Assembly (NCBI GenBank): GCA_965206025.1
Contig: CBDBIU010000003.1
Location: 124,001-188,000 of the forward strand
Direction of reading: 5' to 3'
DNA length: 64,000 nt
Source: G963668345 sp965206025
Lineage (GTDB): Bacteria; Acidobacteriota; Terriglobia; Bryobacterales; UBA6623
The notes under the pieces are model-generated. The model saw only the letters and a program-made list of their open reading frames with translations. It was not told where the DNA came from and did no database searches. Positions 19,593 to 27,463 of this stretch are shown here, one piece after another. The number at the start of each line of letters is the position of its first letter. The stretch's first letter is position 1. A program made the translations under genes and the position numbers.

Positions 19593-20313
19593 TCCCGACA
19601 CCGGGATCGCAGGCTCGTCTTCCAGTCGGCGCGCGCTTTGGGTCGCGCTTCTGCTTGCCGCCCTGGCGCTGGCGGTCTTATTTGTTTGGAAATCCGGCCT
19701 GGCGGCCAACTTCGGCAGCCACGACGACATTGTCGACTGGATGCGCCGTAGCGGTCCCGTCGGGCCGCTTGTCTGCATAGGGATTCAATTTCTGCAAGTC
19801 GTGCTGTTCGCCATTCCCGGCGAGATCACGCAGGTGGCGGCGGGCTATGTCTTTGGCGCCTGGCAGGGATTCGTCTACTCGCTGATTGGGATCATGCTCG
19901 GAGCGTCCTTCGATTTCGCGTTCGCGCGACTGGTAGGACGTCCGCTTATCAGCAAACTGATGGGCCAGCGGACGTTGGCTAGGGTTGACAAGCTGCTCCA
20001 ATCGCGCCGGGGACGCTCCGCGTTTTTTCTGCTTTTCCTGACGCCCGGCATGCCCAAAGACGCTATGTCGTACGCCGCCGGGTTGACGAAGATCGGTTTT
20101 CGGGAGTTCATGGTCATCTCGGGCCTGGGGCGATCGCCGGCGCTATTGTTCAGCACTCTTTTCGGTTCGCAGCTCTACGAGCGAAACTGGTGGACGCTGG
20201 CGCTGATCGGCGTGGCGGCGGTTCTCGCGACGGTCGGCTTTTACTGGTTCGAAAAAGGGCGGCCGAAGCGAGAAGGAACCCCGCGCCCTGTGAGCACCCC
20301 CGGGGAGCACTGA
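19585..20313 (+). CDS. TVP38/TMEM64 family membrane protein (VTT domain)
   Basis: The 242-residue protein has a first membrane helix (ALWVALLLAALALAVLFVW), then the VTT domain: FLQVVLFAIPGEITQVAAGYVFG, SLIGIMLGASFDFAFARLVGRP, FFLLFLTPGMPKDAMSYAAGLT and a C-terminal helix. The FxxPG and G-rich elements are the TVP38/DedA hallmarks, associated with lipid scrambling or transport. The start overlaps the end of the binding-protein gene by 8 bp, implying translational coupling. Confidence 0.88.
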   Translation: MNSPDTGIAGSSSSRRALWVALLLAALALAVLFVWKSGLAANFGSHDDIVDWMRRSGPVGPLVCIGIQFLQVVLFAIPGEITQVAAGYVFGAWQGFVYSLIGIMLGASFDFAFARLVGRPLISKLMGQRTLARVDKLLQSRRGRSAFFLLFLTPGMPKDAMSYAAGLTKIGFREFMVISGLGRSPALLFSTLFGSQLYERNWWTLALIGVAAVLATVGFYWFEKGRPKREGTPRPVSTPGEH

Positions 20314-20345
20314 GTGGGAAACAGCTGTCTGTAGGGAGTCCGAAT

Positions 20346-21209
20346 GTGAAAGCCCAACGTGACCGCTACCCGTGGAGAATCAGGGAGCGCGAGCTGTCTC
20401 TCGGCGTGAGGACCGCCGTGATGGGGGTCCTCGATGTTGGAGCGGCGTCTTCGCCCGATTCCGCGACGGTGGTCGAAGATGCCGTCGAGGCTGCGCTCAA
20501 GATGCAGGAGCAAGGCGCGGACCTGGTCGATCTGACCCCCCAGCCTAGCTTGGACCCTCCCACCCTCATCTCGGCGGACGAAGAATTGCGTCGGCTGGTT
20601 CCACTGCTTCGGAAGCTGCGGCAGCGCTTGGACGTTCCGGTCTCGGTCACGACCTGCCATGCCGATACCGCGGAAAGAAGCCTCGCGCTCGGAGCGAACG
20701 TTATTAACGACTGGAGCGGCCTTTCCTTCGACCCAAGAATGGCCGAGGTCATCAATCAGCACGACGCCGGCCTGGTGATAGGCCATGCTCGAGGGACGCC
20801 GGAGAGCTGGCCGCGACAGCCACCGCTTCCCGACGTCATGCAGATCATCAAGCGGGATCTTGACTCAGCATTGGGCCGCGCGCGCGGCGCCCGGATCGAC
20901 CGCCGCCGCATCGTCATCGACCCGGGCCTCGAGATGGGCAAGCGAGGACAGGAAAACGACCAGATCCTGGCTGATTTGTACCGTCTCGGACCGCTTGGCC
21001 AGCCGATCCTCGTCAGCCCATCCGGCAAGAGGTTTCTCACCGAAAGCGTTCGATCCCCGGCCCGCGTCCGCTTGTTTGCGACCTCGGCCGCTGTTGCCGT
21101 CGCGGTCGCCAGGGGCGCGCACGTCGTGCGGGTTTACGAAGTCGAGGAGATAGCTCTGGTGGTGAAAGCGGCCGACCGAATACTCGAAGCCGCGGCGGTT
21201 CTCTCCTAG
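20346..21209 (+). CDS. Divergent dihydropteroate-synthase-like protein
   Basis: GTG 20346 is preferred, because upstream codons overlap the TVP38 gene out of frame and a TAGGGA ribosome-binding site precedes the GTG. The 287-residue protein follows the DHPS (FolP) TIM barrel: RTAVMGVLDV, EEQGADLVDL-like strands, ANVINDWSGLSFDP, VIGHARGTPESWP, RIVIDPGLEMGK and GKRFLTESV. Several normally invariant sites are changed: the NVTPDSFSDGG loop reads DVGAASSPDS, GGESTRPG reads LTPQPSLDPP, and the SVDTYK segment reads SVTTCH. It may be a paralogue with another role or a decaying enzyme. A dead IS256 begins at its stop codon. Confidence 0.72.
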   Translation: MKAQRDRYPWRIRERELSLGVRTAVMGVLDVGAASSPDSATVVEDAVEAALKMQEQGADLVDLTPQPSLDPPTLISADEELRRLVPLLRKLRQRLDVPVSVTTCHADTAERSLALGANVINDWSGLSFDPRMAEVINQHDAGLVIGHARGTPESWPRQPPLPDVMQIIKRDLDSALGRARGARIDRRRIVIDPGLEMGKRGQENDQILADLYRLGPLGQPILVSPSGKRFLTESVRSPARVRLFATSAAVAVAVARGAHVVRVYEVEEIALVVKAADRILEAAAVLS

Positions 21210-22490
21210 GGTGGCGTAATTTTGAATATGTAAAAGGGAGGAGGGTGCAAGTTGGTTTTGAGAAGAAACCAGTCCTTAGAAGGAAAGGAGACTTACACCC
21301 ATGAGGAAAGTAGCAGCGATCAGGGAGCAGTTTCAACATTTTTGGGAGGAGCTGAGCGAGAGTTTTTGGGGCGATCTATACGGTCGCACCCGTTTGGCGT
21401 GGAAGAAGTTATGGGAGGCGGAGTCGATCCGCGAGCGAGAGCGTTACTGTGGAGTAGGCTGGCAGGAGCGCAGCTCGGATTCCGAGCGGGACAACCGCAA
21501 TGGGTTCTACGAGCGAGATGATGTGACGCGTTTCGGGACGATCCGGCTGCGCATAGCGCGCACCCGCGGGAAGAACTTTCTGCCGGCGGGGCTAGGGCGT
21601 TTTCAGCGGCGCGCCGACGAGGCGGCCTTACTGATTCGGGAAGCGTTTTTGCGGGGCATCAGCAGCAGGCAGGTGGGGCGAGTGGTTAGCGACGTTGACC
21701 GACGAGGTGGTCAGCGCGCAGACGGTGTCGAAGTTGACGCGGGATCTGGACCGGGCGGTCAAGAAGTTTCACCGCGCCCGTTTGAGCGACGCTGGCGCCT
21801 ATTTGTTTTTGGACGGGGTGAGTTTGCGAGTGCGCCGCCCGGCGGGGCGCCAACGGGTGCAGATGCTAGTGGCCTAGGGGGTGCGTGCGGACGGCAGCCG
21901 GCAACTGTTGGGATTCCTGCGCAGTCGAGGCGAGAGCCAGGCCGCTTGGGAAGGCTTATTGCAAGATCTCTACCGGCGCGGGCTGCCGGGGAGGAACTTG
22001 GCTTTGATCGTAACCGGCGGCTGCGCCGGGTTGGCGGGGGCGATCGAGACGATCTATCCGCGGGCGCTGCATCAACGCTGTGGGGTGCACAAGATGCGCA
22101 ACCTTCTCGAGAAGGTTCGCAAGCGCGACTACGAGGAGGTCAAACAAGGCGCCCAAGCGATCTACCGGGCCGACAGTCGGGGACAAGCGCGGCGTTCTAC
22201 CACTTTCGTTGCCGCTGGCGCGACGACTATCCGACGATGGTACGGCGGTTGGAGAAAGAGTTGCCGGAGCGGCTGTCGTTTTTCAGCTTCCCGCGCCTTC
22301 TGTGGCGCAAGTTGCGCACCACCAACGTCATCGAACGCCTCTTTGTGGAAGTGCGGCGCCGCGCCCGGCCGATGGTCTGCTTTGTGAATGTCAAAAGCGT
22401 GGACCGCATCATCTACTCGATCTTCCACCGCTTCAACCTGGAGTGGAATCGCACCCTCCAAGTTTTTACACATGCTGCTTGACATCACCC
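21209..22490 (+). mobile_element. Degenerate IS256-family insertion sequence
   Basis: The 1282-bp element is bounded by imperfect inverted ends: the left begins GGGTGGCGTAATTTTGAATA and the right, read inward, GGGTGATGTCAAGCAGCATG, with TGTAAAA shared just inside (about 18 of 27 positions match). Size and gene content fit IS256. I find no matching 8-9 bp target duplication at the flanks, so the insertion is old or rearranged. Its left end starts at the last base of the preceding gene's TAG. Confidence 0.8.
21301..22482 (+). pseudogene. IS256-family transposase, multiply disabled
   Basis: The frame opens correctly (ATG 21301 with AGGAAAGGAG) as a Mutator-type transposase (RDNRNGFYERDDVTRFGTIRL, RRADEAALLIREAFLRGIS). 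It shifts frame near 21690-21697 (continuing TDEVVSAQTVSKLTRDLD, AYLFLDGVSL), meets an in-frame TAG at 21875-21877 (LVA*GVRADG), then shifts back near 22190 to end FYHFRCRWRDD, TTNVIERLFVEVRRR. In addition, the motif expected as VTDGCAGL reads VTGGCAGL, so a catalytic aspartate is lost. It cannot make active transposase. Confidence 0.92.
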
Positions 22491-22540
22491 GGGCCGCATG
22501 ACGGACTCGTTAGCGAGGCCTATCTAAAGTAAAATAGGGA

Positions 22541-22999
22541 GTGACTCGCTTGCCTGGACGAGTTCTCGCTCTCGACCCCGGAAAGCGTCGCATCGGGCTG
22601 GCGATCAGCGACGAGCTGGGGTTAACGGCTCAGGGCCTGCCGACGCTCGTACGCAAGAGCCGGAGCCACGACTTCGAAGCCCTACGCCGTACGATTGCCG
22701 AGAGGCAGGTCAAGCTGGTGATCGTCGGCAACCCGCTGCACATGAGCGGTGAATCGGGGCGGCAATCTCAAGAGGCTGTTCGATTTGCCCGAAGCGTGGC
22801 GAAGCACTGCGATATAAAAGTAGAACTGTGGGATGAGCGGCTGACCACCCGAGAGGCGACTCACGTGTTGCGACAAAGCGGTATGGGAATCGAAAAGCGA
22901 AAAGCCGTGGTCGACCGGCTGGCGGCCACGCTGATTCTGCAGAGCTATCTAGACTGCGCGGCCAACGGCGACCCGCCGGAGGCCTGCTTGGAAACATGA
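22541..22999 (+). CDS. ruvX: Pre-16S rRNA processing nuclease YqgF/RuvX
   Basis: The 152-residue protein is an RNase H-fold YqgF family member: RVLALDPGKRRIGLAISDELG at the N-terminus, VIVGNPLHMSGESG, and VELWDERLTTREATHVL. The acidic residues expected at the active site (D in LALDPG, E in WDERL, D in AVVDRLAA) are present. It matures the 5' end of 16S rRNA. A TAAAAT box ends 5 nt before the GTG start, suggesting a leaderless or very short leader. The 4-bp overlap with mltG is the usual ruvX-mltG arrangement. Confidence 0.95.
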   Translation: MTRLPGRVLALDPGKRRIGLAISDELGLTAQGLPTLVRKSRSHDFEALRRTIAERQVKLVIVGNPLHMSGESGRQSQEAVRFARSVAKHCDIKVELWDERLTTREATHVLRQSGMGIEKRKAVVDRLAATLILQSYLDCAANGDPPEACLET

Positions 23000-24015
23000 G
23001 CAGGATTTCCAGCTGGGCGGTTCGCTACGCGCTGGTTCTCGCGCTGCTCATCGCCGCCAGCTTGGCTTCGACGGTCCTTGCGCCGCCTTATCAGGCTTAT
23101 CAGGGCCATGAAGGATCCGTCGTCGTCGAAATTGAACCCCTCACGCCGAGCCGGGTCATCGCTGAACGACTCGAGGCCAGCGGGGTCATCCCTTCCTGGT
23201 GGCATTTCATGGCGGTGCGACTTATTCGCCCCCGGACGGTTCTGATGGCCGGCGAGTATGAGTTCGGCCGGCCGATGTCGGTGGGGGAAGTTTTCGATAC
23301 GATCGCCCGCGGGCAGGTCCGCTACCATCCGGTGACGATTCCAGAAGGCAATAATCTTTGGAGGGTTGCCGACTTGGTCGCTCGCACGGGGTTTGCAAGC
23401 CGGGCGGATTTCCTAAAAGAGGCGGAACGCGCCGACTATGTTCGAGACCTGTTGCCCGAGGCGGTCAACCTCGAGGGGTGCCTGTTTCCCGACACCTATC
23501 ACGTCACCCGGCCCGTGACGGCGGAGAAGCTGGTCAAGATCATGGTCGAGCGTTTTAGGAGTGTTTTCACCAAGGTGCTCGCGGATAACCAAACCTCGCT
23601 GAACGCCCGCGAGATTCTGACGCTGGCGTCGATGATCGAAAAGGAAACCGGAGTCGGCCACGAAAGACACCTCGTCTCCTCTGTTTTTCACAACCGAATT
23701 CGCCGCGGGATGCTGTTGCAGTGCGATCCCACGGTGATTTACGGCATGGTTCTGGAAAATCGCTATCGAGGCCGCCTACGGACCTCCGATCTAAAAGACA
23801 CGCACGTCTACAATACGTACGTCCACCGGGGGCTGCCGCCCGGACCGATCGCCAATCCGGGTCGCGAGGCGCTAGAGGCGGCTATCAATCCCAAGAGCAG
23901 CGACTATATCTTCTTTGTAGCGAGCGCGAGCGGCAACGGGGAACACGTTTTTTCCGAGACATGGCGAGATCATGAGAGGGCGGTTGCCAGCTACCGGCAA
24001 AGGCGCAACCCGTGA
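22996..24015 (+). CDS. mltG: Endolytic peptidoglycan transglycosylase MltG
   Basis: A 339-residue inner-membrane protein: one N-terminal membrane helix (YALVLALLIAASLASTVL), a LysM-like region (VIAERLEASGVIPS, LMAGEYEFGRPMS, TIPEGNNLWRVADLVARTG), then the YceG catalytic domain with LASMIEKETG (catalytic Glu about 215), DPTVIYG, YNTYVHRGLPPGPIANPG and a terminal VFSETWRDHERAV. MltG cleaves nascent glycan strands and sets their length. The start overlaps the ruvX stop, and the stop overlaps the next gene as GTGA. Confidence 0.97.
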   Translation: MSRISSWAVRYALVLALLIAASLASTVLAPPYQAYQGHEGSVVVEIEPLTPSRVIAERLEASGVIPSWWHFMAVRLIRPRTVLMAGEYEFGRPMSVGEVFDTIARGQVRYHPVTIPEGNNLWRVADLVARTGFASRADFLKEAERADYVRDLLPEAVNLEGCLFPDTYHVTRPVTAEKLVKIMVERFRSVFTKVLADNQTSLNAREILTLASMIEKETGVGHERHLVSSVFHNRIRRGMLLQCDPTVIYGMVLENRYRGRLRTSDLKDTHVYNTYVHRGLPPGPIANPGREALEAAINPKSSDYIFFVASASGNGEHVFSETWRDHERAVASYRQRRNP

Positions 24016-24534
24016 GCGCGACCCAGCGGGAGAGGATCTCCGTCAAGTCCTCTGTTCTCGCCTACGTCGAGCGGAATCGGCCGGCCCTCATCGATGATCA
24101 GGAACTGAGGGCGCTACGCCTCAGCGTGGCGAAGTCCGTGGGGGAAGACAGCCGGATCTCGCGGCAATACCTTCTCGATGTTCTGGCCCAAACGGACGTT
24201 CCCGTCGCGCGGTCTCTGGGAGGCCTGCCGGTCGACCTACGAGGACGCGTGCATTTCCGCGACCCGGAGGGCCGCGGCCTCCTCGCTGCTGGATCTCCAA
24301 CAGGAGTTCGAGCAAGCTCGGCGGCGGGGCGATCGCCAAAGGGCGGAGGATTGCCGTTCGGCTGTTCGGCAGGCGAAGGATCGCCTGCGGCTCGTCCTGC
24401 GGGGGGGCCATTTTTCGCCGGAAAAGAAGGAAGTGAAACAGGAACTGCTGCGCTGGTTCCTGGTATGGCTGGAAACGCCCGAGCTTTTCAGCCAGTGGCT
24501 GGAGTTGCGCCGCGGCGCGAAGACGCAACGATGA
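24012..24534 (+). pseudogene. Hypothetical gene after mltG, one apparent frameshift
   Basis: From GTG 24012 (overlapping the mltG stop) the frame encodes a helical protein (ERISVKSSVLAYVERNRPALIDDQEL..., ending DVPVARSLGG). Coding character then passes to the +1 frame at about 24210 (LWEACRSTYEDA, LLDLQQEFEQARRRGDRQ, ELLRWFLVWLETPELF), which ends at TGA 24534. Joining them gives about 174 residues, VARSLWEAC at the junction. A single-base deletion, biological or sequencing, explains this. The product is charged and helical with no domain I recognise. Confidence 0.6.
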
Positions 24535-24582
24535 GATCGGGGGAAGGCTTGGAGCCTGGCCAAGACCTACTGATATAATTAA

Positions 24583-25506
24583 TTGATTGCTCGCCGTATA
24601 CGCGGAGGTCCTCCCTTTCCCCCCAGGCTCACATTCTTTGTCGCGGTGTTGGTGTGTGTCCTCGCCGGCTCGGCGTGCCTGGTGCGGACGCGCGGGCGCG
24701 TCCAGGCGCCGCCCATGGCGCTGCGTACCGCCACACTCGAAGACCTGACGGAGAAACTCGAGCGTTTCGATTCGATCCGGTCCATGAAAGCGACCGTGAC
24801 GTTGCAGCTGTCGGTGGTGACCGAAGATGAGGAGCAAGTACAGGATTTCCGCGACGTGAAGGGATTCGTGCTCGTCAGCCGTCCGCGTTCCATTCGGGTT
24901 ATCGGGCAAGTTCCCGTTGTGGCGACGACCGCTTTTGAAATGGCCTCTGACGGGAACGAGTTTCAGGTTCACCTTCCGGCCAAGAACAGGTTTCTCGTGG
25001 GCGAGAGCAGCGTGAAGGCAGGCTCGTCAAAACGGGCCGATAACGTTCGTCCTCATCACATTCTCGAAGCCCTGTTGATCGACCCTCCGCAGTCCGCCGA
25101 GTCGAAGACGTTTCTGGTCAACCGGTGGGAAGGAAGCCGCGCCTATCAAGTCGTCAGCCTACTGCGCGAAGCCAACGGCGGCGCTCTGAAGCTATCCCGG
25201 GAAATCTGGTTTGACCGCTCCGGACTCGACATCGCTCGGCTCATCGTCTTCAACGACGCGGGAGAGTCTGTCACGATCGCGCGCTACGCCGACTGGTCCG
25301 AGCAAGACTCGCTGCCCTTCCCCGCTTGGGTCGCGATTTCACGACCCAAGGACGGCTACGACCTGCAAGTCCGCATCCTCAAGCCCGGCCTGAACGAGAA
25401 AGTCCCCGAAGACGGATTTCAGTTGAAACCGCCTCGCGGCGTGCGCATCCAACGAGTTGGGAAAACGCTCGGGGAAAAAGCCGGAGCCAATTCCGCTCAT
25501 GATTAA
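24583..25506 (+). CDS. LolA/DUF4292-like lipoprotein
   Basis: A lipoprotein signal (FFVAVLVCVLAGSAC, lipobox LAGSAC) begins a 307-residue protein whose body is a half-barrel of the LolA/LppX/DUF4292 kind: TLEDLTEKLERFDSIRSMKAT, DFRDVKGFVLVSRPRSIRV, EFQVHLPAKNRFLVG, IWFDRSGLDIARLIVFNDAG. Such folds bind lipid or lipid-anchored partners. It overlaps the downstream ABC permease gene by 8 bp and precedes a LolD-like ATPase, so a role in moving lipoproteins or lipids across the envelope is plausible but inferred. The start appears to be TTG 24583, only 3 nt after a TATAAT box. Confidence 0.75.
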   Translation: MIARRIRGGPPFPPRLTFFVAVLVCVLAGSACLVRTRGRVQAPPMALRTATLEDLTEKLERFDSIRSMKATVTLQLSVVTEDEEQVQDFRDVKGFVLVSRPRSIRVIGQVPVVATTAFEMASDGNEFQVHLPAKNRFLVGESSVKAGSSKRADNVRPHHILEALLIDPPQSAESKTFLVNRWEGSRAYQVVSLLREANGGALKLSREIWFDRSGLDIARLIVFNDAGESVTIARYADWSEQDSLPFPAWVAISRPKDGYDLQVRILKPGLNEKVPEDGFQLKPPRGVRIQRVGKTLGEKAGANSAHD

Positions 25507-26596
25507 TCACATGGTGGTGCGGAACGTCCTGCACCGCCCGGTTCGAACGTCTTTGAGCATCCTCGCGATCGCGGTCGAGGTCACCATGATCCTGCTGATC
25601 GTGGGCTTGGCGGAGGGCTTGCTCGAAGACTCCCAGCGCCGCACGCGCGGAGTAGGAGCCGACATCTTGATTCGCCCGTCGACGAGTAGCGCGGCGATGA
25701 ACCTGAGTACAGCCGATATTCCGGAGAAGTTGGTGGCCAAGCTGGCCGAGGAGTTCCCGGAAATCGAGGTGGCGACCGGTACGACGGTCATGATGCAAGG
25801 TGATCTGCAGACGATTACCGGCGTCGACTGGGATCGCTTCCTCGAGATGGCGGAAGGGATTCGCTATTTCGGAGGCGGGCCGATGGAAAAGCCCTATGAC
25901 GCGATCGTCGATGAGGTGTACTCGCGCCACAAAAAGGTTCAGGTCGGCGATAGGATCCGTCTGCTCAATCATGACTTCCGGGTGGCGGGAATCGTGGAGA
26001 GCGGGAAGATGTCGCGCGTTTTCATCCGGCTGGCCACGATGCAGGATCTGATGGGATGGCGGGGCAAAATCAGTCAGGTGTATTTGAAGCTGCGAGACCC
26101 GAAGCAGACCTACCGAGTGATTGACAGCATCAAGCAGCTCTTGCCGTCCTATCCCGTCTATGCCATGGAGGACCTGCTGACACAGGCGGCGGCCGACGTC
26201 CGGGCGATGTCCGCCCAGTTTGTCAACATCATCATCGGCATTGCGGTCATCATCGGCTTCATCGTTGTCTTGCTTTCGATGTATACGGCAATCTTGGAGC
26301 GCACCCGCGAAATCGGCATCCTCAAATCGCTGGGCGCTTCGAAATCCTACATCACGAATCTGATCTTCCGAGAGGTGCTGGTCGTTTGTTCGCTGGGCAT
26401 CCTGGTGGGTTTCGGCCTCAGCCTGCTGGCGAAATGGGTGGTCGAAGCCCAGTTCCCTCTCGTATCGGTCGCCATCCAGCCGAGCTGGCTGGTTGGAGGA
26501 GCGATCATCGCGGCGGTGGGTTCGCTGTTAGGCGCCTTTTATCCCGCGACCAAGGCAGCCCGCCAAGATCCGATCTCGGCTCTAGCCTATGATTGA
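25499..26596 (+). CDS. MacB/LolC-type ABC transporter permease
   Basis: Start ATG 25499 overlaps the lipoprotein stop by 8 bp. The 365-residue protein has the MacB/FtsX layout: one N-terminal membrane helix (SLSILAIAVEVTMILLIVGL), a periplasmic MacB core domain of about 200 residues, then three C-terminal helices (NIIIGIAVIIGFIVVLLSMY, EVLVVCSLGILVGFGLSLL, LVGGAIIAAVGSLLGAFYP). The cytosolic ERTREIGILKSLGASKSYI segment is the coupling-helix signature of the family. It would act as a mechanotransmitting lipoprotein extractor or efflux component with the next gene. Confidence 0.92.
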   Translation: MINHMVVRNVLHRPVRTSLSILAIAVEVTMILLIVGLAEGLLEDSQRRTRGVGADILIRPSTSSAAMNLSTADIPEKLVAKLAEEFPEIEVATGTTVMMQGDLQTITGVDWDRFLEMAEGIRYFGGGPMEKPYDAIVDEVYSRHKKVQVGDRIRLLNHDFRVAGIVESGKMSRVFIRLATMQDLMGWRGKISQVYLKLRDPKQTYRVIDSIKQLLPSYPVYAMEDLLTQAAADVRAMSAQFVNIIIGIAVIIGFIVVLLSMYTAILERTREIGILKSLGASKSYITNLIFREVLVVCSLGILVGFGLSLLAKWVVEAQFPLVSVAIQPSWLVGGAIIAAVGSLLGAFYPATKAARQDPISALAYD

Positions 26597-27285
26597 GCAG
26601 TAGCGTGAGTGCTGACCCCATTATCGAAGTCACCGGACTGACCAAGGTCTTCCACATGGGCGGCGTGGACGTACCCGCTCTGCGTGGGGTCAGCCTGCGA
26701 GTCTATCCCGGAGAGTTCCTGGCAATTCTGGGACCTTCGGGGTCGGGCAAGTCCACGCTGTTTCACGTGATCGGCGGGTTGACGCCCCCGTCCGAGGGTG
26801 AAGTGAGAGTAGCCGGCAGCGACTTGACGGCCATGACGGACGCCGATCGGACGAAATTGCGCAAGGAGGCGGTGGGATTCGTCTTCCAGCGGTTCAATCT
26901 GCTGCCCACCTTGACGGCCGAGGAAAACATCTCCATCGCGCAGCACATCGCCGGCCACGACCGGCGCGGCCAGGTCTTTGAGGAAACGATCCGCATCCTG
27001 GGGATCGAGCACCGCTTGCACCACAAACCCTACGCCCTCTCGGGAGGCGAGCAGCAGCGCGTAGCGATCGCGCGCGCCATCGTGAACAGCCCAAAGATAC
27101 TTCTCGCCGACGAGCCCACCGGCAACTTGGATACAGCGAACTCGGAGACGGTTCTCTCTACCCTCAAGGAACTGAATCAGCGGCTGGGCCAGACCATTCT
27201 GATGATCACTCACAACCCCGAAGCCGCGGCCGCCTGCGCCAGCCGTACGGTCCACATGCGTGACGGGCGAATCGCCGAGGCCTGA
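26593..27285 (+). CDS. LolD/MacB-type ABC transporter ATPase
   Basis: The 230-residue ATPase has Walker A GPSGSGKST, a Q-loop (VFQRFNLLPTLTAEEN), signature LSGGEQQRVAIARA, Walker B ILLADEPTGNLD and the switch histidine in MITHNPEAA. The sequence class (LTKVFHMGGVDVPALRGV) is LolD/MacB/LptB-like exporters rather than importers. Starts at TTG 26593 or GTG 26605; it overlaps the permease by 4 bp, so the two are one unit. Confidence 0.95.
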   Translation: MSSSVSADPIIEVTGLTKVFHMGGVDVPALRGVSLRVYPGEFLAILGPSGSGKSTLFHVIGGLTPPSEGEVRVAGSDLTAMTDADRTKLRKEAVGFVFQRFNLLPTLTAEENISIAQHIAGHDRRGQVFEETIRILGIEHRLHHKPYALSGGEQQRVAIARAIVNSPKILLADEPTGNLDTANSETVLSTLKELNQRLGQTILMITHNPEAAAACASRTVHMRDGRIAEA

Positions 27286-27463
27286 CGCGGTGCGCGGCGG
27301 AGCACGATCCCGCGGCAACCCACGTTCCGAGCTTCACACTGACTCCGGCGTACGCTCCTTGTTGCTTTTTGGGGAACGATTCGGTTGCTGCTTGCGCATT
27401 TCTGACCGCGCCCGCGGTGAATGAGGCCAAAGGCCCAAATCGGGGACCGCATCGGCGGCGGCG

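Noticed and set aside
21200..22500. Target duplication for the IS256 element
   Set aside because: Flanking 8-9 bp on the two sides do not match in any nearby register.
24121..24972. Long minus-strand frame across the mltG/lipoprotein junction
   Set aside because: It overlaps two plus-strand coding regions in a coupled operon and has no family features.
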